From Mytilus galloprovincialis (taxonomy: Eukaryota > Mollusca > Bivalvia > Mytilida > Mytilidae): 64,000 nucleotides of DNA. A program made the position numbers and the translations under genes. The stretch is from contig NC_134844.1 in the NCBI RefSeq assembly GCF_965363235.1, positions 72,471,497-72,535,496 on the forward strand. Reading direction: 5' to 3'. The first letter of the stretch is position 1; each line of letters starts with the position of its first letter. Positions 1 to 12,249 of this stretch are shown here, piece after piece. The notes below the pieces were generated by a model that worked only from the letters and a program-made list of their open reading frames with translations, was not told the DNA's origin and ran no database searches.

Positions 1-1079
1 CCACGCTTATAACCTGAATCAAGACCAATTCCAACACAAGCTGTAACACAAAAAGAGCTAAATAGACAAGGAAAGTAAAATGTAGCAATAGAACCTGATC
101 ACATGATTGCCTGCTAACATGGTTATACAATGCAAACGAGTGAAAAAGAGTTACATGATCTTGAACCGGTTGTTTATTTTAAATCTTTCCGTGAGCAGTA
201 CCTGAAATTGCTTCTATTAAACGGACGTGTATCATATTAATGAATTATTAATTTTCATTCTTCATTATACCACGTTATTTTGATTGCCTATCACCTATCT
301 CGTGTCATTCTGATATATACATTCATTTCAAAATTAAATGTAAGATTCATGATAACACGAGCGTACCTCACTCTATAAATTACACAGTCAGGTAGATGAA
401 ATAAAAAAAAAGTGATAGAAAACGTGTTTTCATGATCCTAGCAAATCAAATAAAATGTCATTAGAAGTATTAAATTCGTCTCTTAAATTTTGTACAGGGT
501 TGCAAAAGCGTTGACCGTTCGCACATTTCTTCAGTCAGCGACATCAATTGTAGAAGTTATTTCTCTTGAACGATGACTTTTCCCAATTATTTATTTCTTT
601 TGTCAAATATTATTAGCAGTTATAGAAACAATTTAAAAGCAGAACAATGAGCAAACTATTTTGTTTTCGATTGACGAGTTTGAATGTCCGTTTGGTATCT
701 TTCGCGTCTCTCTTATAACAAGTGTGATAATGTGGTCATGTTGCTTAACTAGCAGATCTTAGATTGCTGATTGTCTGTCTTTTGATTGTTTTGCTAACTC
801 CTTATTATTTTTGCATATAAATGTGTACAGAACACGTACAGTTCAACAATTACACAAAATAAAACAGATTACATTCACAACTTTTGAAACTATAAAACCG
901 TAACGTTAAACGTTATTTAATTCTGATTGAAATGTATTTTCCTTTGTCTTGTTTGATTGTATAAAATAAAATTGACATATTAAGTTTCTCAGTGAAAAGT
1001 AAGTTACTTAATTACTAAAATTTCGGCGGGTCAATTTTGTTTGAACAATAGTCGGTATTGTTATATAGTTTTTTTTACA

Positions 1080-1265
1080 TTATTTTGAATTATTCAGCAG
1101 GTTTGATTTAAACACTATTCCATTATCGGATGAACAGAAATATAAAATAAAATGGGAAGCGGAGTAAACGTCAATGCGTGCGACGACACGCAAACGAATC
1201 CAGAAGACAAGTAGAGAGGAAAAAAACTTCCTTTTAACATTTAACACTCGTAAAAAAGAATGAAC
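1080..1265 (+). pseudogene. Exon-like segment, broken, copy A
   Basis: Counterpart of the open segment at 44756-44936 in copy C. A T-rich tract and CAG precede it, as in C, but the frame is broken by a TAA (GAG-TAA where C reads GAG-TAT) and by a further TAG. The start codon seen in C (ATG at 44670) reads ATT here. Function unknown. Confidence 0.35.
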
Positions 1266-2239
1266 ATAGGAGTACGATAATGAACCAACAGTTTCTTTTC
1301 TTAGTTATGTTGAAAATTGGCCAGTATGTAAGGACATGTAGGTGTAGTATTTTTTTTTGTAAACAATTGCTTGATCTTTAACCTAATTATTAGTATATTG
1401 AGTACATTTATACCATGTTTCAGAGACAAATAAATTTTCGCTTCAGTTGTTGATATCACTTTAGTGAGAACGAGGTAGCCGCGATAACTGCTACTGCATA
1501 ATTAAGAATTGTCTTGCTTTAATCCATATATATGTATCAAGGCAAAATGGTAATGCAATTTAATTTTGCTATTTCTGCAACAACTAAAAAAGTTCAGTGA
1601 TTTGAATTGCAAATTATTTACGTTTATTAATTAATCTCTGTTTAAATATCATATATTTGTTAAATATATTTTATGAAGTAAAAAGAAAGATAAATGTCGT
1701 CTTGAGATGATGATGATGGATGTCAAGAGGCAATGTTATAAGCATATTCAAGACGATAACATGTAAATGTTATATAGATATTAAATCTGTTTTGCACTAG
1801 ATCGGCACGCTTAAGTAGATTTATTAACGTAGTAGTTCACTAGGTAGCAGCATACAAGAAGGCATGTCATCTTTCCCGGATACCTTAATTTATTTTGACA
1901 TCGAGCCGACCGTCTTTGATCTGACTCGTTACTTCCGCGTTCTTTGCGTAGAAGCAGCGAATACCAATTTTAAAGTCTCTAGTTTGAACAATTGAATCTC
2001 GTACTAAGATATATAGAAGCTAACTAAACCTTTTTTAAGAACATTTTATTTTAAATACGTAAATAAGCACACTCAGTCTGGTAATTGTAATTACTATAAA
2101 AATATATCAATAATAATCAAAGTAATAGATTTAATAAAAACAATGTTTTAACAAAACCAAAACCAATTTGCAGGTTCCGACAAAGGTTAATTCATTTCGT
2201 AGTCCTGAAAAGCAAACTCTTAATCAACAGAGTCTAGAT

Positions 2240-2400
2240 TGTGAATTTATAACACTAACGAAGGAGGGACAAAAGATACCAGACGGACAGTCAAACTCAT
2301 AATTCGAAAACAAACTGACAACGCCATTGCTAAAATGAAAAAGACAAACAGACAATAATAGAACACATGACACAATATAACAACATTCCTCGTATTGGTG
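2240..2400 (-). repeat. Dispersed repeat family R3 fragment
   Basis: Reverse complement of the sequence around 31030-31128 and 46600-46700. It shares the words CATGGCGTTGTCAG and GACTGTCC followed by TGGTATCTTT. A smaller fragment of the same family lies at about 655-715 on the plus strand. The minus-strand 98-codon reading frame here comes from the repeat and is not treated as a gene. Confidence 0.6.
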
Positions 2401-3245
2401 TAGGTAAATGTTGAATAGATTAGTCTTACAGTGGTTATTGCGCTTTTTTAAAGATGGGGGGTGTGACCTTAACAAACAACCTATGTATTCTGATCTTGGA
2501 TGTTTTCCCCTTTCCTGCAAATCGGAACTGTTTTCAACATTAATTTTGTACGCATTGCGAAATCCAATTTAAGTGCTTCGTAATAGTTTAATTCATTGTC
2601 CTGTTCAAATAACAAAATTATCAGGTATCACGGCAAATAAAGCATTATTCGTGATTACAAATTAGTAAACGACAAATTAGCAAATATATTAATAAAGTTA
2701 AGAATGAAAACTGGTAATGTGTCAAAAGCCAGCATGCACCAGGAGAAGAACTTCATAAAATATAAATATTGGACTTTCAACCCATTACACAATTATTTCG
2801 CAATATAAACTAAAGAACAATTTGACAGAATCATACCTGCTTTGTTTCATATTAATTGATGCTCACCAATGTAAATACAAAATAAGTATCTTGTCTTAGG
2901 GAAGGATGAAACGTACATTTTTAAGATCATTGTGATTCAAGGAAAAAATTCTCTGAAAATGACATTATATCATTTTTTTTTTGGCAGCATACAGTTCAAA
3001 AAGAGAATTGTGTACATGTTGCGTTCGCGGGAGGTGTTTTGCAACAAAAAAGGTATAACCATTGGAATGAAATGTGCTCTGCCTTCTGCTGAATGGTTTT
3101 AACACGTCTTTTATGGATATTATTGACCGAACTATAGGCGGTAATCCTTTTATATTTATTCTATCATTGTCAAATATAAGTTCTGTCGATTTTCTATACA
3201 ATTTATGTATGAAGCACATTAAAACCACAAATGGGCCTTAAAACC

Positions 3246-4350
3246 CTATTGTCTAAGTAGTTAATCGAACAACTGTTTCACTAGCCAGTCAACGTTTAAG
3301 TTTTCAGTTCGATCCCGCACGGGGTAGGTACATTCGACTCTAATCTGAAATGACTAGGATTGTTAGTTTTCCTACCGAAGGTTTGTGGTTTTCGCCGGAC
3401 TCTACAACTTCCTAAACCAATTAGAACTGACTGCGACCAAATAGTACAAAATAAAGGCAACAGTAGTATACCGCTGTTCAAAACTCATAAATCCAGGGAC
3501 AAAAAACAAAATCGGGGTAACAAACTAAAACCGAGGGAAACGCATTAAATATAAGAGGAGAACAACGACATAACACCGAAACGTAACACACACAGAAACG
3601 GACCAAGCATTAGACAAAACACCACGAGAATAACAAATATAACAAGAAAACCAAATACATGAATTTGGGATAGACAAGTACCGTGCCACGTCTGATCTCA
3701 ATATCTCAAAAATAAGAGAAAACACAAACGACTCAACGTTAAAATGCAACACACAGAAATGAACAATAATATAACAATGGCCATCTTTCTGACTTGGTAC
3801 AGGACACTTTTAAAGGGGAATAAAAGTGGTGGGTTGAACCTGGTTTTGTGGCATGCCAAACCTCGCACTTTAATGGCAAAGTTAAATATAACATTGAAAT
3901 GACAACATAATATTACAGGACTACAATACAAATAAATAGGAGAACATATTAGACAAAGAAAAACATGATTAATAGATAACAAAAAGCATCAGGTTTAAAA
4001 TTCAATACGCCAAAAACGCGCCTTGTCCACACAGGACTTACAAGTGACGCCCAGATATAAAAGATCGAAAGTGAAAAAAGTACAAAGTTGTACAGCACTG
4101 GAGATAAAAAGTTGAAAAGGTTTCGCCAAATACGGCATTGTTTTTATGCCCGGGATAAGAACATTCTTATTATATAGAACAATTCATGCTATTGCAAACA
4201 GTAAATTTTATCAAATGAATATGAAAGAGATATACATAAAGAAACTGAAGTATTAACTAATCAAAGAAAACTAAACCCGAATACATAACGCCCAGATATA
4301 AAAGATCGACAGTGTTGAAAATGAATTAATCAATCAATCAATCAATCAAC
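3246..4350 (+). mobile_element. tRNA-derived SINE, interrupted by an insertion
   Basis: The left part (3246-3447) contains GTTCGATCC, a good RNA polymerase III B-box, about 65 bases in. A body follows that is shared with 53526-53790. The right end (about 4311-4350) is a TCAA/AATC tetranucleotide tail. Between them lies an 863-bp insertion absent from copy B. A related body and tail (CACTCCGGC, AACTGACCGC-like words, GTGGCGTTAAACACC, AATCAATC) occur at 29909-30017. The molluscan SINE assignment is from memory of the family, not a search. Confidence 0.65.
3448..4310. mobile_element. 863-bp insertion into the SINE, copy A only
   Basis: Copy B reads straight through this point (AGTACAACAGTGTTG near 53727), so this is a clean presence/absence difference. 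The insert has a direct repeat, CGCCCAGATATAAAAGATCG, at about 4049 and again at 4288 next to its right end. No long reading frame and no clear terminal inverted repeat was seen. It is probably a non-autonomous element, or two nested elements, of unknown class. Confidence 0.55.
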
Positions 4351-5176
4351 ATAACCACTAAATGTTACATAATCTTAAATCTGAATAAAGATATCGTGCA
4401 AAAACTTTTTTTCTATTATAGAACATGCCTTATGCTTCAAAACTTGTTAACACACGGTATTAAATTAACATTCGCTTATCTAAAAATTACCTGTTTGAAA
4501 TGAACCGCCATTTAAGTGTCTCACTTAAACTGTTTCTTTATTTGTTTACATTGTGACCATGACTCTCGACTACCACGTGATCAGTTTCTATTTTTACATT
4601 ATTACCTTCCTTGTCAATGTACCCTTTTGCGTTTTAGCTGCTTGTGTTATTACTCCAGGTTTGATTCACGTAAGTATTGGAATACTTATTTTTGGTACAG
4701 TAATCAGTAAATAGTCTTTACCCATTAAAAGTTTAATTTGTAATTCGACGATCATTTACCAGGTAATGTCGAGGATATAAAATATAGTTTCATTTATATC
4801 ATATATGACCACGTAGCATATCAATAACTTTTAGCTCACCTGGACCAGAGGGCAATGTGTGATAACGACTGCAGTCGTACATTCTGGTTATAACTTCGGC
4901 CACCCGAAGCGGAAGTGCAAATACAATGATTCGTTCAGTTCACGTATTTGCCAAGCTATTCACATGCTCTGTTTCTGTTGTTGTTTTTTTTTTATAAATC
5001 TCATGATTCAGTAAACAGGTAAACTTCGACATCAAACTCGAACGTTAATTATATTTCGATCGACAACCACTTACGTTATAAATGTGTAATAAGAATAAAA
5101 TATTTCTTAGTTAAGTTCATATTCATGAATTGGTTCGATAATTTAAACATTAAATTTTCAATTAACTCATATCATA

Positions 5177-5355
5177 TGACTTCAACTGTTTTACATGGTC
5201 ATTTTGGGGCCTTTTATACTGACTATGCGGTATGGGCTTTGTTCATTGTTCAAGGCCGTACGGTGACCAATAGTTGTAAATTTCTATGTCATTTTGGTCT
5301 CTTGTGGATAGTTGTCTCATTGGCAATCATACCACATCTTCTTTTTTATATTCAA
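5177..5355 (-). repeat. Dispersed repeat family R2, copy-A-only insertion
   Basis: Matches 17552-17830 (same orientation) and the reverse complement of 16855-17230 and 28747-29035. Shared words include CCTTTTATA, TGACTATGCGGTATGGGC and TTGGCAATCATACCAC. Copy B lacks it: around 54610 the flanks CATATGACATCAAA and CACTGATTATTT are almost joined. It therefore inserted after the duplication, or was lost from B. Confidence 0.7.
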
Positions 5356-6668
5356 AATGCACTGATTATTTAAAAACAAATTCGGATATCTTCATCCCAT
5401 CAAATATCTCAACCACCTTAACAATGAATTATAAAAAAAAAAAAAATGGAAAAAGCAAACTCACCAAAGTTGGCAGACGGGTCTGTGTTTTAGGTAAAAT
5501 ACCATCATTGATGATTTCTCCTATTAAACTTTGTTAAATTTGCCAAAAAAAATTAAAATATTTACGTGGTACGAGTAAAGTGTTATTCTGCCCAGTACTA
5601 TAGACACAATTTCACAAAACATTCCATTGCATATAAGAAAATAACCCTCAATGGAATTTAACCAATCGAATTTTTACCTCTTGTTTACCGCTATAAAAGC
5701 TTAGTATTCATAATACCTCGAGGTTCCAAAATATTCACAAGAAACACCATAAACAAACAATATTGCTTTGAAACACCGATTATGTATGTGTATGACCCAG
5801 AAATGTTATACTGCAAAACAATGTAGGCTTATTTCCCCACAACTGTCAAATCAAATATATGTTTTTTCTACTATTTTTCGTATTCAACTGGATGTGACGT
5901 ACTATGATTTTTACTCATATAGTTATTTTTCTTTTGCGACATTTGTTATGTATTCATAGGTTTTGTAGATCAGCAGGTTGAAAAGTACCACCTCTATATA
6001 AAAATATTATATACAAACAGTCCTTATTCAATGCTGATCAGATGAAAACATTGGTTGCAATATTTGTACATAAACAGTCACCTTTTTATTTTCCGTTTTG
6101 CAAAATCGTGACCGAAGTACTTCACAGGACACCGGTATCTTACATACTTTTATGAGTTCCCTTTTCTACGTAGCAACAATTGTATATATTTATAGAACAA
6201 ACGAGTCGTACCATTTTGTACCAAAAAAAACATAGTTCACAGAATTATGTATTTCTAGTTTATCCTGCATAATGCAGATGTTCATTAAAGTTCAGTTCCC
6301 ATTTATCTGGAAAACAAACTCACAAAGGCGGGAATTATTGACTAATAGAATAACTCAAAAGGGATATATTGGTCCACATTTGTATTAATTTTAACTTAAA
6401 TGATATTTTATTTATTAAACTTGTAAGTCATATGGTAATCTTTTTGTTTGGAAGAACTGAAGTAATCGAAAGAAATAATATTTGTAAGTAAAACTCAAAT
6501 TAACTTGGTAGGTCTTTTTTTGTTAAGTACTGTTAGGATAAGAATACATGAACAGATAATAATTCGCTGATTCGTATTTAATCAAAATAAATCTTTTGAT
6601 ACTGCACGTCTAAATGTTTATGAATTTACCAGGACTTATGATTGTAACATCATCTACAAACAAAACTT

Positions 6669-8003
6669 AATTTTTTCAAACGATTGACTTGATCGATTGT
6701 CTAACACAATAAGCTAGCTATAAAACCAGATTTAACCCACCATTTTTTCTTCTTATAATGCATATGCCTAGTCAGAGGTATGGCAGTAGATTTTCGATTG
6801 ATCCGTTGATTAATTGCGTTTGATTTCGTTATTAAGGTCTTTCCTTTTACTAAAGGGAAAGACCTTACTGTATTTCTTCCGTTTATTATTATTCTTTTTG
6901 TTCCGCCAAACTTTGACAAAATTTCCCTCCGTAACCGTAAGACGTGTCGCTTTCATATTCACACTTTGTATCGGTGTCATGAATACCTATCCGGAACTCA
7001 CCCTGTGAGTCGAAATATTTTGTCGGTTCGGAGTAATCCCTCCGAAACCCAAAAACCTTGTTATCGTTCCAACACCGTAACCGTAATAGGTAGAAAAAAA
7101 ACGAAGGGTGAAATTTGTTCAGGACCAGACCCCGGTTCTTCGTTACCTTTGGATCGAAAAGATTCAACGACTCATTGGTAGGGTTATGCCCCTATGAAAA
7201 TTAACCGGTGTCGGTTGGCCACCAAAACTCAGAAACTGTAAGTCGTAGACACCTAGGATCTTCACCAATCATCATCAATTCATGTATCTTTGAAAAATAC
7301 CTCAAGGTCAAATTTGTATGTTGACCTTGACCTTTGACCTAACACCTTGTTATGGGATAATCTCAGAAACCATTATACTTACAGAAATTTTAAATGGTGG
7401 AAAATGTTTGGGTCGTTACAGCGCAACTTTGTTACATTTTGACCGCAGAGATTTGACCTTTTTTTAAGGGGCATAAAGCCTCTTTTACGTTTCTGAAAAG
7501 ACAAAATCAGCTTTTACTATATAACCGTAGGTCCTAGACCCATGGGGTCTTCAGCAATGACATTGGGGACTAATGACCTTGACAAAGGTCAAAAGGTCAA
7601 AGGTCAAGGTCATGTCCAAGATAGCGAATTTAGTGTTTTTAACCTTATTTAAAGGATTTTCAGTGTGTTTTAAAGCTTTTCAATACATTCTACGTCTATT
7701 TGAACATGTATTTTACATTGCAAAAGGAAAGACCTCTCAATTGTTCAAGAACAATTGACAGTTTAATTATGTATTGAGTTCCGCTTTTTGCATAATGTTT
7801 AAGTTGATCGTATGCCACTAGTACTGCTGGTGGAGTTTTAATTCCCCGAGGGTATCACCAGCCTTTAGTGCTGACATGAATTATCATTGAAATGGTCATA
7901 TCTATAAGTTATCTATTGACGAAACTTTTGAATTCTTGAAATTCAAAGGCTTTTTTACCCCAGGAATGGATAACCTTAGCTGTATTTTGCAAAACTTATA
8001 GGA
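6669..8003. repeat. Segment present in copy A, absent from copy B
   Basis: Copy B goes directly from the equivalent of 6668 to the middle of the R4 repeat (GGTCCTCAATGC at 55629). In A the R4 repeat is more complete, with an extra left part at 7948-8003 that resembles 63060-63108. A deletion in B is therefore more likely than an insertion in A. The segment contains a hairpin at 6834-6866, a matching GGAAAGACCT word near 7729, and a second hairpin CAATTGTTC-AA-GAACAATTG near 7738-7757. No coding sequence was recognised. Confidence 0.6.
6834..6866. repeat. Hairpin AAGGTCTTTCC / GGAAAGACCTT
   Basis: Perfect 11-bp inverted repeat that continues into CCTTT/AAAGG with a one-base bulge. The word GGAAAGACCT recurs about 860 bases downstream near 7729, so the two may mark the ends of one repeat unit. 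Confidence 0.6.
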
Positions 8004-8150
8004 TTTTTGGTCCTCAATGCTCTTCAACTTCGAGTTTTATTTGGCCTTTTTAACTTTTTTGGATTCGAGCGTCACTGATAAGTCTTTTATAGACGAAACA
8101 TGCGTCTGGCGTTAATACAAAATTTAATCCTGGTATCTATGATGAGTTTA
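7948..8150 (+). repeat. Dispersed repeat family R4
   Basis: Contains CTCTTCAACTT, GAGCGTCACTGATAAGTC, TAGACGAAAC and GCGTCTGGCG, ending near AATCCTGGTATC. The same words occur in the same order at 55629-55770 and 63060-63245, and in a diverged form near 29740-29880. I recognise it as a very common bivalve repeat, class unknown. Confidence 0.7.
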
Positions 8151-8621
8151 TGGCAAACATGGTAAAAAATGATTTCACAAGTACTCCTCATTTTTTCCTC
8201 AATTGATCACGTCTTATCTGACTTTGCATACTATTAGTCAGTCACAGTATTACCTCCTAGAAATAATGCAAGAGAAGTGATATACCTAAATGAAAATCTC
8301 AGTAGCCAGATGTATTCCATTTCAACTCATCTTATGGTGACTAGATTGCACATATGGATACAAAAGTTTCATTAACTTCTAAAAAAAAAAGCAAGATTCA
8401 TAACTTTTCTGCATTGCCATTTTGTCTAGTCTTCAACGAATCGAGTGAAATGTTATTCAACATGTTCAAGTTGCAACTAATATTCCAATGGTCTCACATG
8501 GTTACTATTTTAATCTTGAAAGACATTCCAGTGAATATCTTTTCATAAACGTTCATGTGAATACATGTATATGATATGTATTTGTTTGTTTTGTTTAAAA
8601 TGTTCATATATTGATGAGCTA

Positions 8622-8637
8622 TATTTTTATTTTGCAG
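8622..8637 (+). promoter_or_regulatory. Predicted splice acceptor before the copy-A B-box gene
   Basis: A T-rich stretch ends in TTTTGCAG, with the exon starting at 8638, 20 bases before the start codon at 8658. The same arrangement is kept in copy B (AG at 56260-56261) and, with different sequence, before the middle gene (AG at 26130-26131). A reading frame can be extended upstream to 8565, but the acceptor and the match to the middle gene's start favour 8658. Confidence 0.5.
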
Positions 8638-8657
8638 CTGTTAAACATAGTTTTATA

Positions 8658-10331
8658 ATGGCTAGTGCAGCACATGTGTGTGGAATATGTGATCTTCGTC
8701 ACGTGACAAAACCATCTGTAGCATGGTGTCCAGAATGTGATGAAGGATTTTGTTCGGATTGTGAAGAACACCACAGCCTGTCAAAGGCAACCCGACATCA
8801 CAAAACGATGAAAATAGCAGAATACCAGACACTACCTCAAGATGTGCTACAGATCACCCAGTCTTGTACCAAGCATAATGAAAAAATAATTTTATACTGC
8901 AGAGATCATGAAACACCGTGCTGTGGTAAATGTGTCAATGAAGGTCATAAAGGATGCAATAAAGTTGTCAATCTAGACGACATCGTCAAGAACGCAAAGA
9001 CCTCCACCTCTTTCCAAGAAATTGAGGAAACGCTTGTTGAATTGTTGGACAATATTAAAGAAATACAAAACACGTACAAAGGAAATCTTACCAATCTTTC
9101 AGAAAGCAGAAACCAGATTGAAAAACAAATTCAGGACATTCGTTCTAAGATCGATACTCACCTGAATACGATACAGAAGAAGTTGATAGATGAAGTCAAC
9201 AAAGTAGAGGAAACCGAAATAAAGAAAGTTCGTCTGCTGGTGAAACATTAGAAGAAAAGGAGAATCATTTAACAAAGTACCAGAATTCAATTGCAAATAT
9301 CAAGCAGCATGCTTCCGACCTCCAGACATTTATGTCAATCAGACAAATAGAGCAGGATTTATCTAAAAACAACGAGTTCATTCAATCATGTGTCAACGGA
9401 GACGCGGTTAATACCAGGGTCATCACTTGTAGTATTGACAAATCAATCGAGACCATTACTAGAAGCGTACAAAGATTTGGGGAAATAGCTGTAGTAGTGA
9501 GGCCAACTAAAGCAGCATTACGAGACAGAAAAAAAAACACAAGCTCAAATGATTATTCCGCAACTACCAACTAAATCAATTGACAATGTTACAGCGCTGT
9601 TACAGCAGACGATCAAGACAACATCAAAGAACGTGCGAGGTTGTTGTATTCTTCCGGATGGTAGACTGGCGTTAACCTGTTATAACAGGGCTGTGCTAAT
9701 TTTGATAAAGGCTGACGGTTATAAAGACTTTGAGATACAACTACCAGGTGCAGTCGATGTAACAAATGGAACCAGAGACAACATATTGATTGTATCTTCA
9801 AATAGTCAAAAGACCGGCCTAAGTATTATTGACATTAAGAATAGGGCGATTACGAAATTCATTCCTATCGAATATCAGTGTTATGGTGTAGTAGTACATA
9901 ACGACAATGTAATATTTTGTACAGAATTCGAACTGAAGATACTTAACCTTCAGACCGAATCTATTAATACGATCACAAATGAAAACATATCAGAGTTTTC
10001 ATATGTCGACACAAATGGAAAATACATTTATTACACAGCACTGTATGAAGATTCTGTTACGTGCTGTGACTTTAAAGGTGTCATTCAATGGACATTTACA
10101 TATAAAAAAAATCCTCGTGGTATTGCTCTAAATGACGACGGCTTTTTGTTTGTTTTATCAAATGATTTAGTTGTTCTTATCTCGCCTTGTGGTAAACAGT
10201 ATAAACAAATAATAACTAATAGGGATGAGCTAGGATATGCCCAGGCGTTGCATTATGACAAAACAAAAGATATTTTGTTAGTTGCAAAAAGAGAAGAAAA
10301 CGCATTTGTGTACAAAGTTGGTTTAAATTGA
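8658..10331 (+). pseudogene. B-box / beta-propeller protein (TRIM-like, no RING), copy A, frame broken twice
   Basis: Begins MASAAHVCGICDLRH and ends FVYKVGLN. Two tandem B-box zinc fingers lie at about residues 8-48 and 70-100. In the second, Cys-x2-His, Cys, His, Cys-x2-Cys and His ligands are visible. A coiled coil follows (about 110-250), then a C-terminal half with short repeated beta-strand motifs like an NHL/beta-propeller (about 320-557). No RING precedes the B-boxes, so ubiquitin-ligase activity of its own is not supported; family members usually act as scaffolds or binding partners. Compared with copy B, one A is missing near 9243, causing a TAG at 9249-9251, and one extra A sits in a 9-A run at 9539-9547. 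The two changes cancel, so everything outside 9243-9547 is in one frame. Either a recent pseudogene or two homopolymer sequence errors. AATAAA follows the stop at 10335-10340. Confidence 0.85.
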
Positions 10332-10334
10332 AAT

Positions 10335-10340
10335 AATAAA
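10335..10340 (+). promoter_or_regulatory. Polyadenylation signal AATAAA
   Basis: Four bases after the stop codon of the copy-A B-box gene, and kept in copy B at 57964-57969. It is unusually close to the stop, but no later signal is as well placed. Confidence 0.4.
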
Positions 10341-10750
10341 TCAAAATTGTAGTATAGAAAGTTATCTTTCGGTTTTAAAACAGGGACATTCCACATTTCA
10401 CAAAAGCAAAAGCAAAGATATTTTTTCATGTGGAAAAACGAATTTTGCCCTAAAATAATATCTATCCATGACTTTTCTTGTATCTTGGTTAGTTTTACAT
10501 GATTGACTGCACACTAAGTTTGAGTTTGACCTTTCAAATAATACATCTATAAGTCCTGGATTTTGTTATCAATGTGTCTAAGTCTTACATTTTTCTATTC
10601 ATGTGTCGAAGTCCTTAGTTGTGTTATTTATGTGGCTTAGTCCTAAATTGTGTTTAAATTGCTTTTTCAAAAAATTCTTTTTATGTAAGTTACATTTAAA
10701 AAAAAAGAGGAGTTTGAGATTTAGAAGAATGACACACAACTAGAATATTT

Positions 10751-11095
10751 AGATTACATAATTAAGCCATGTAACAAAGAGACATGTAAGCGTAAAATTA
10801 TTGACTCTGGGTTATGAAAATTACATGTTAATTTAGGCTTTTATTAAACAACCTTTTTATACTACTAAAATGTGTAAAATTATTTATAACAATGATTTGA
10901 TTGTTGACTGAACCAGTGAAAATATGTTATGGTCAAAGGAGCGATACAAGGTGCCTTTTGGTTTGTCAAACTAGGAGAACGCTAAGGAATCAGTGGTCAT
11001 GTGACCACGCCCCTTTGGAAACAATAATTTCAAAACCAAAATAAAGTTTAAAAAAAATTATAGGTATTAAATTTACCTTGATCTGATTGTAACAC
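10751..11095. other. Copy-A-only noncoding segment
   Basis: Copy B jumps from TAGATTGCATA to CTTTCTTTCTATTTTCC near 58422, skipping about 345 bases present in A. The segment contains GTGGTCATGTGACCAC, a 7-bp inverted repeat, at about 10994-11009. No gene was seen. Confidence 0.5.
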
Positions 11096-12249
11096 TTTCT
11101 TTCTATTTTCCTTCCATATAGGGAGTCAACAAAAGGTCTAGTAGCAATTTCGGCTTTATATATATTATGTGTGTATTTATTGTCTTGCTTACAATATAGT
11201 TATGCAAACTGAACACTTTCTTGATTTTGATCATAAAGATAATGTTGATCATTTATGAATTTAAATATCCGACATTTTTTATGGGTAAATGGACAGAATG
11301 ACATTATTAACACCTTTCCCAATTAAAAACGGTTGTTTAGGTAATAAAGAGTAAAATAATAAAAATACTGAACTCCCAGGAAAACTAAAAACGGGATGTC
11401 CCTAATCAAATGGCAAAACGAAATAATGAAACACAATAAACGATTGGACAACAACTGTCATATTTTTGACTTGGTACAGGCATTTTCAAATGTATAAAAT
11501 GGTGGATTGAACTTGTGTTATAGCGCTAAACTTCTCACTTGTAAGTCAGTCGCATCAAGTGCCATCATATTTATAACGGTGCGTGAACAAAACAGACATA
11601 ATGAGTAAAGTTGTCAAAATATGGGTTAAGCACTGTGTCATAATCTCAAAACAAACAATTATTTAACAAAGAAGCACACAAAAAGATTTATCATATTTAA
11701 CAACCACATTCATTGCTGCGCGTGTGTGACGTCAGAAAATGTAAACGTCACACAGAAAGAAATATAAATAATTTTGTCGTTCTAATAAAATTGAGAATGG
11801 AAATGGGGAATAAGTATATTCAGAAATATTATAATTTCACCTGGGGAATTGTGGTATACAGGGTTAAAAAATCAAAAGTTAATTTAGAACTTATTTCAGA
11901 AAAAGACCGAGATTTAAAATTATTCAGAAGTTCTTTAGAATTTTTAAGAATCAACATATGGTTTTGTCGTTCAAGTATTTTTCAAAATTATAATAGAACA
12001 AGAACTTAATTGCGGGATCTTTAAAAGTGTAAAGCCACGTCATATGTACTAAAGAAACACTAAAAGTCACACGTACAAAACACACAATCAAAAATGAAAG
12101 ATAATACAAACACATGAACGGGATGTTTCAGTACCGAGCTACGTCAAATGGATATCCCAGAAAACAGAACAAACAGTAAAAGCAATATAAATAATAGAAT
12201 AAAGACAAATAAATAAAAGAACAATATAACCCGTTATTAAGATGTTAAA
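11096..12249. other. Noncoding, shared with copy B
   Basis: Aligned with about 58425-59529. No coding sequence is supported. A short piece near 11787-11813 is the reverse complement of the right end of the repeat at 24077-24505, so it is a truncated copy of that family. Confidence 0.5.

Noticed and set aside
3246..3447. Possible tRNA gene (GTTCGATCC B-box)
   Set aside because: No cloverleaf with paired acceptor and anticodon stems could be drawn; the AATC tail and body make it a SINE.
8565..8657. Upstream extension of the B-box gene start
   Set aside because: The in-frame extension crosses a good splice acceptor at 8637, and the homologous middle gene starts at the same MAS position.
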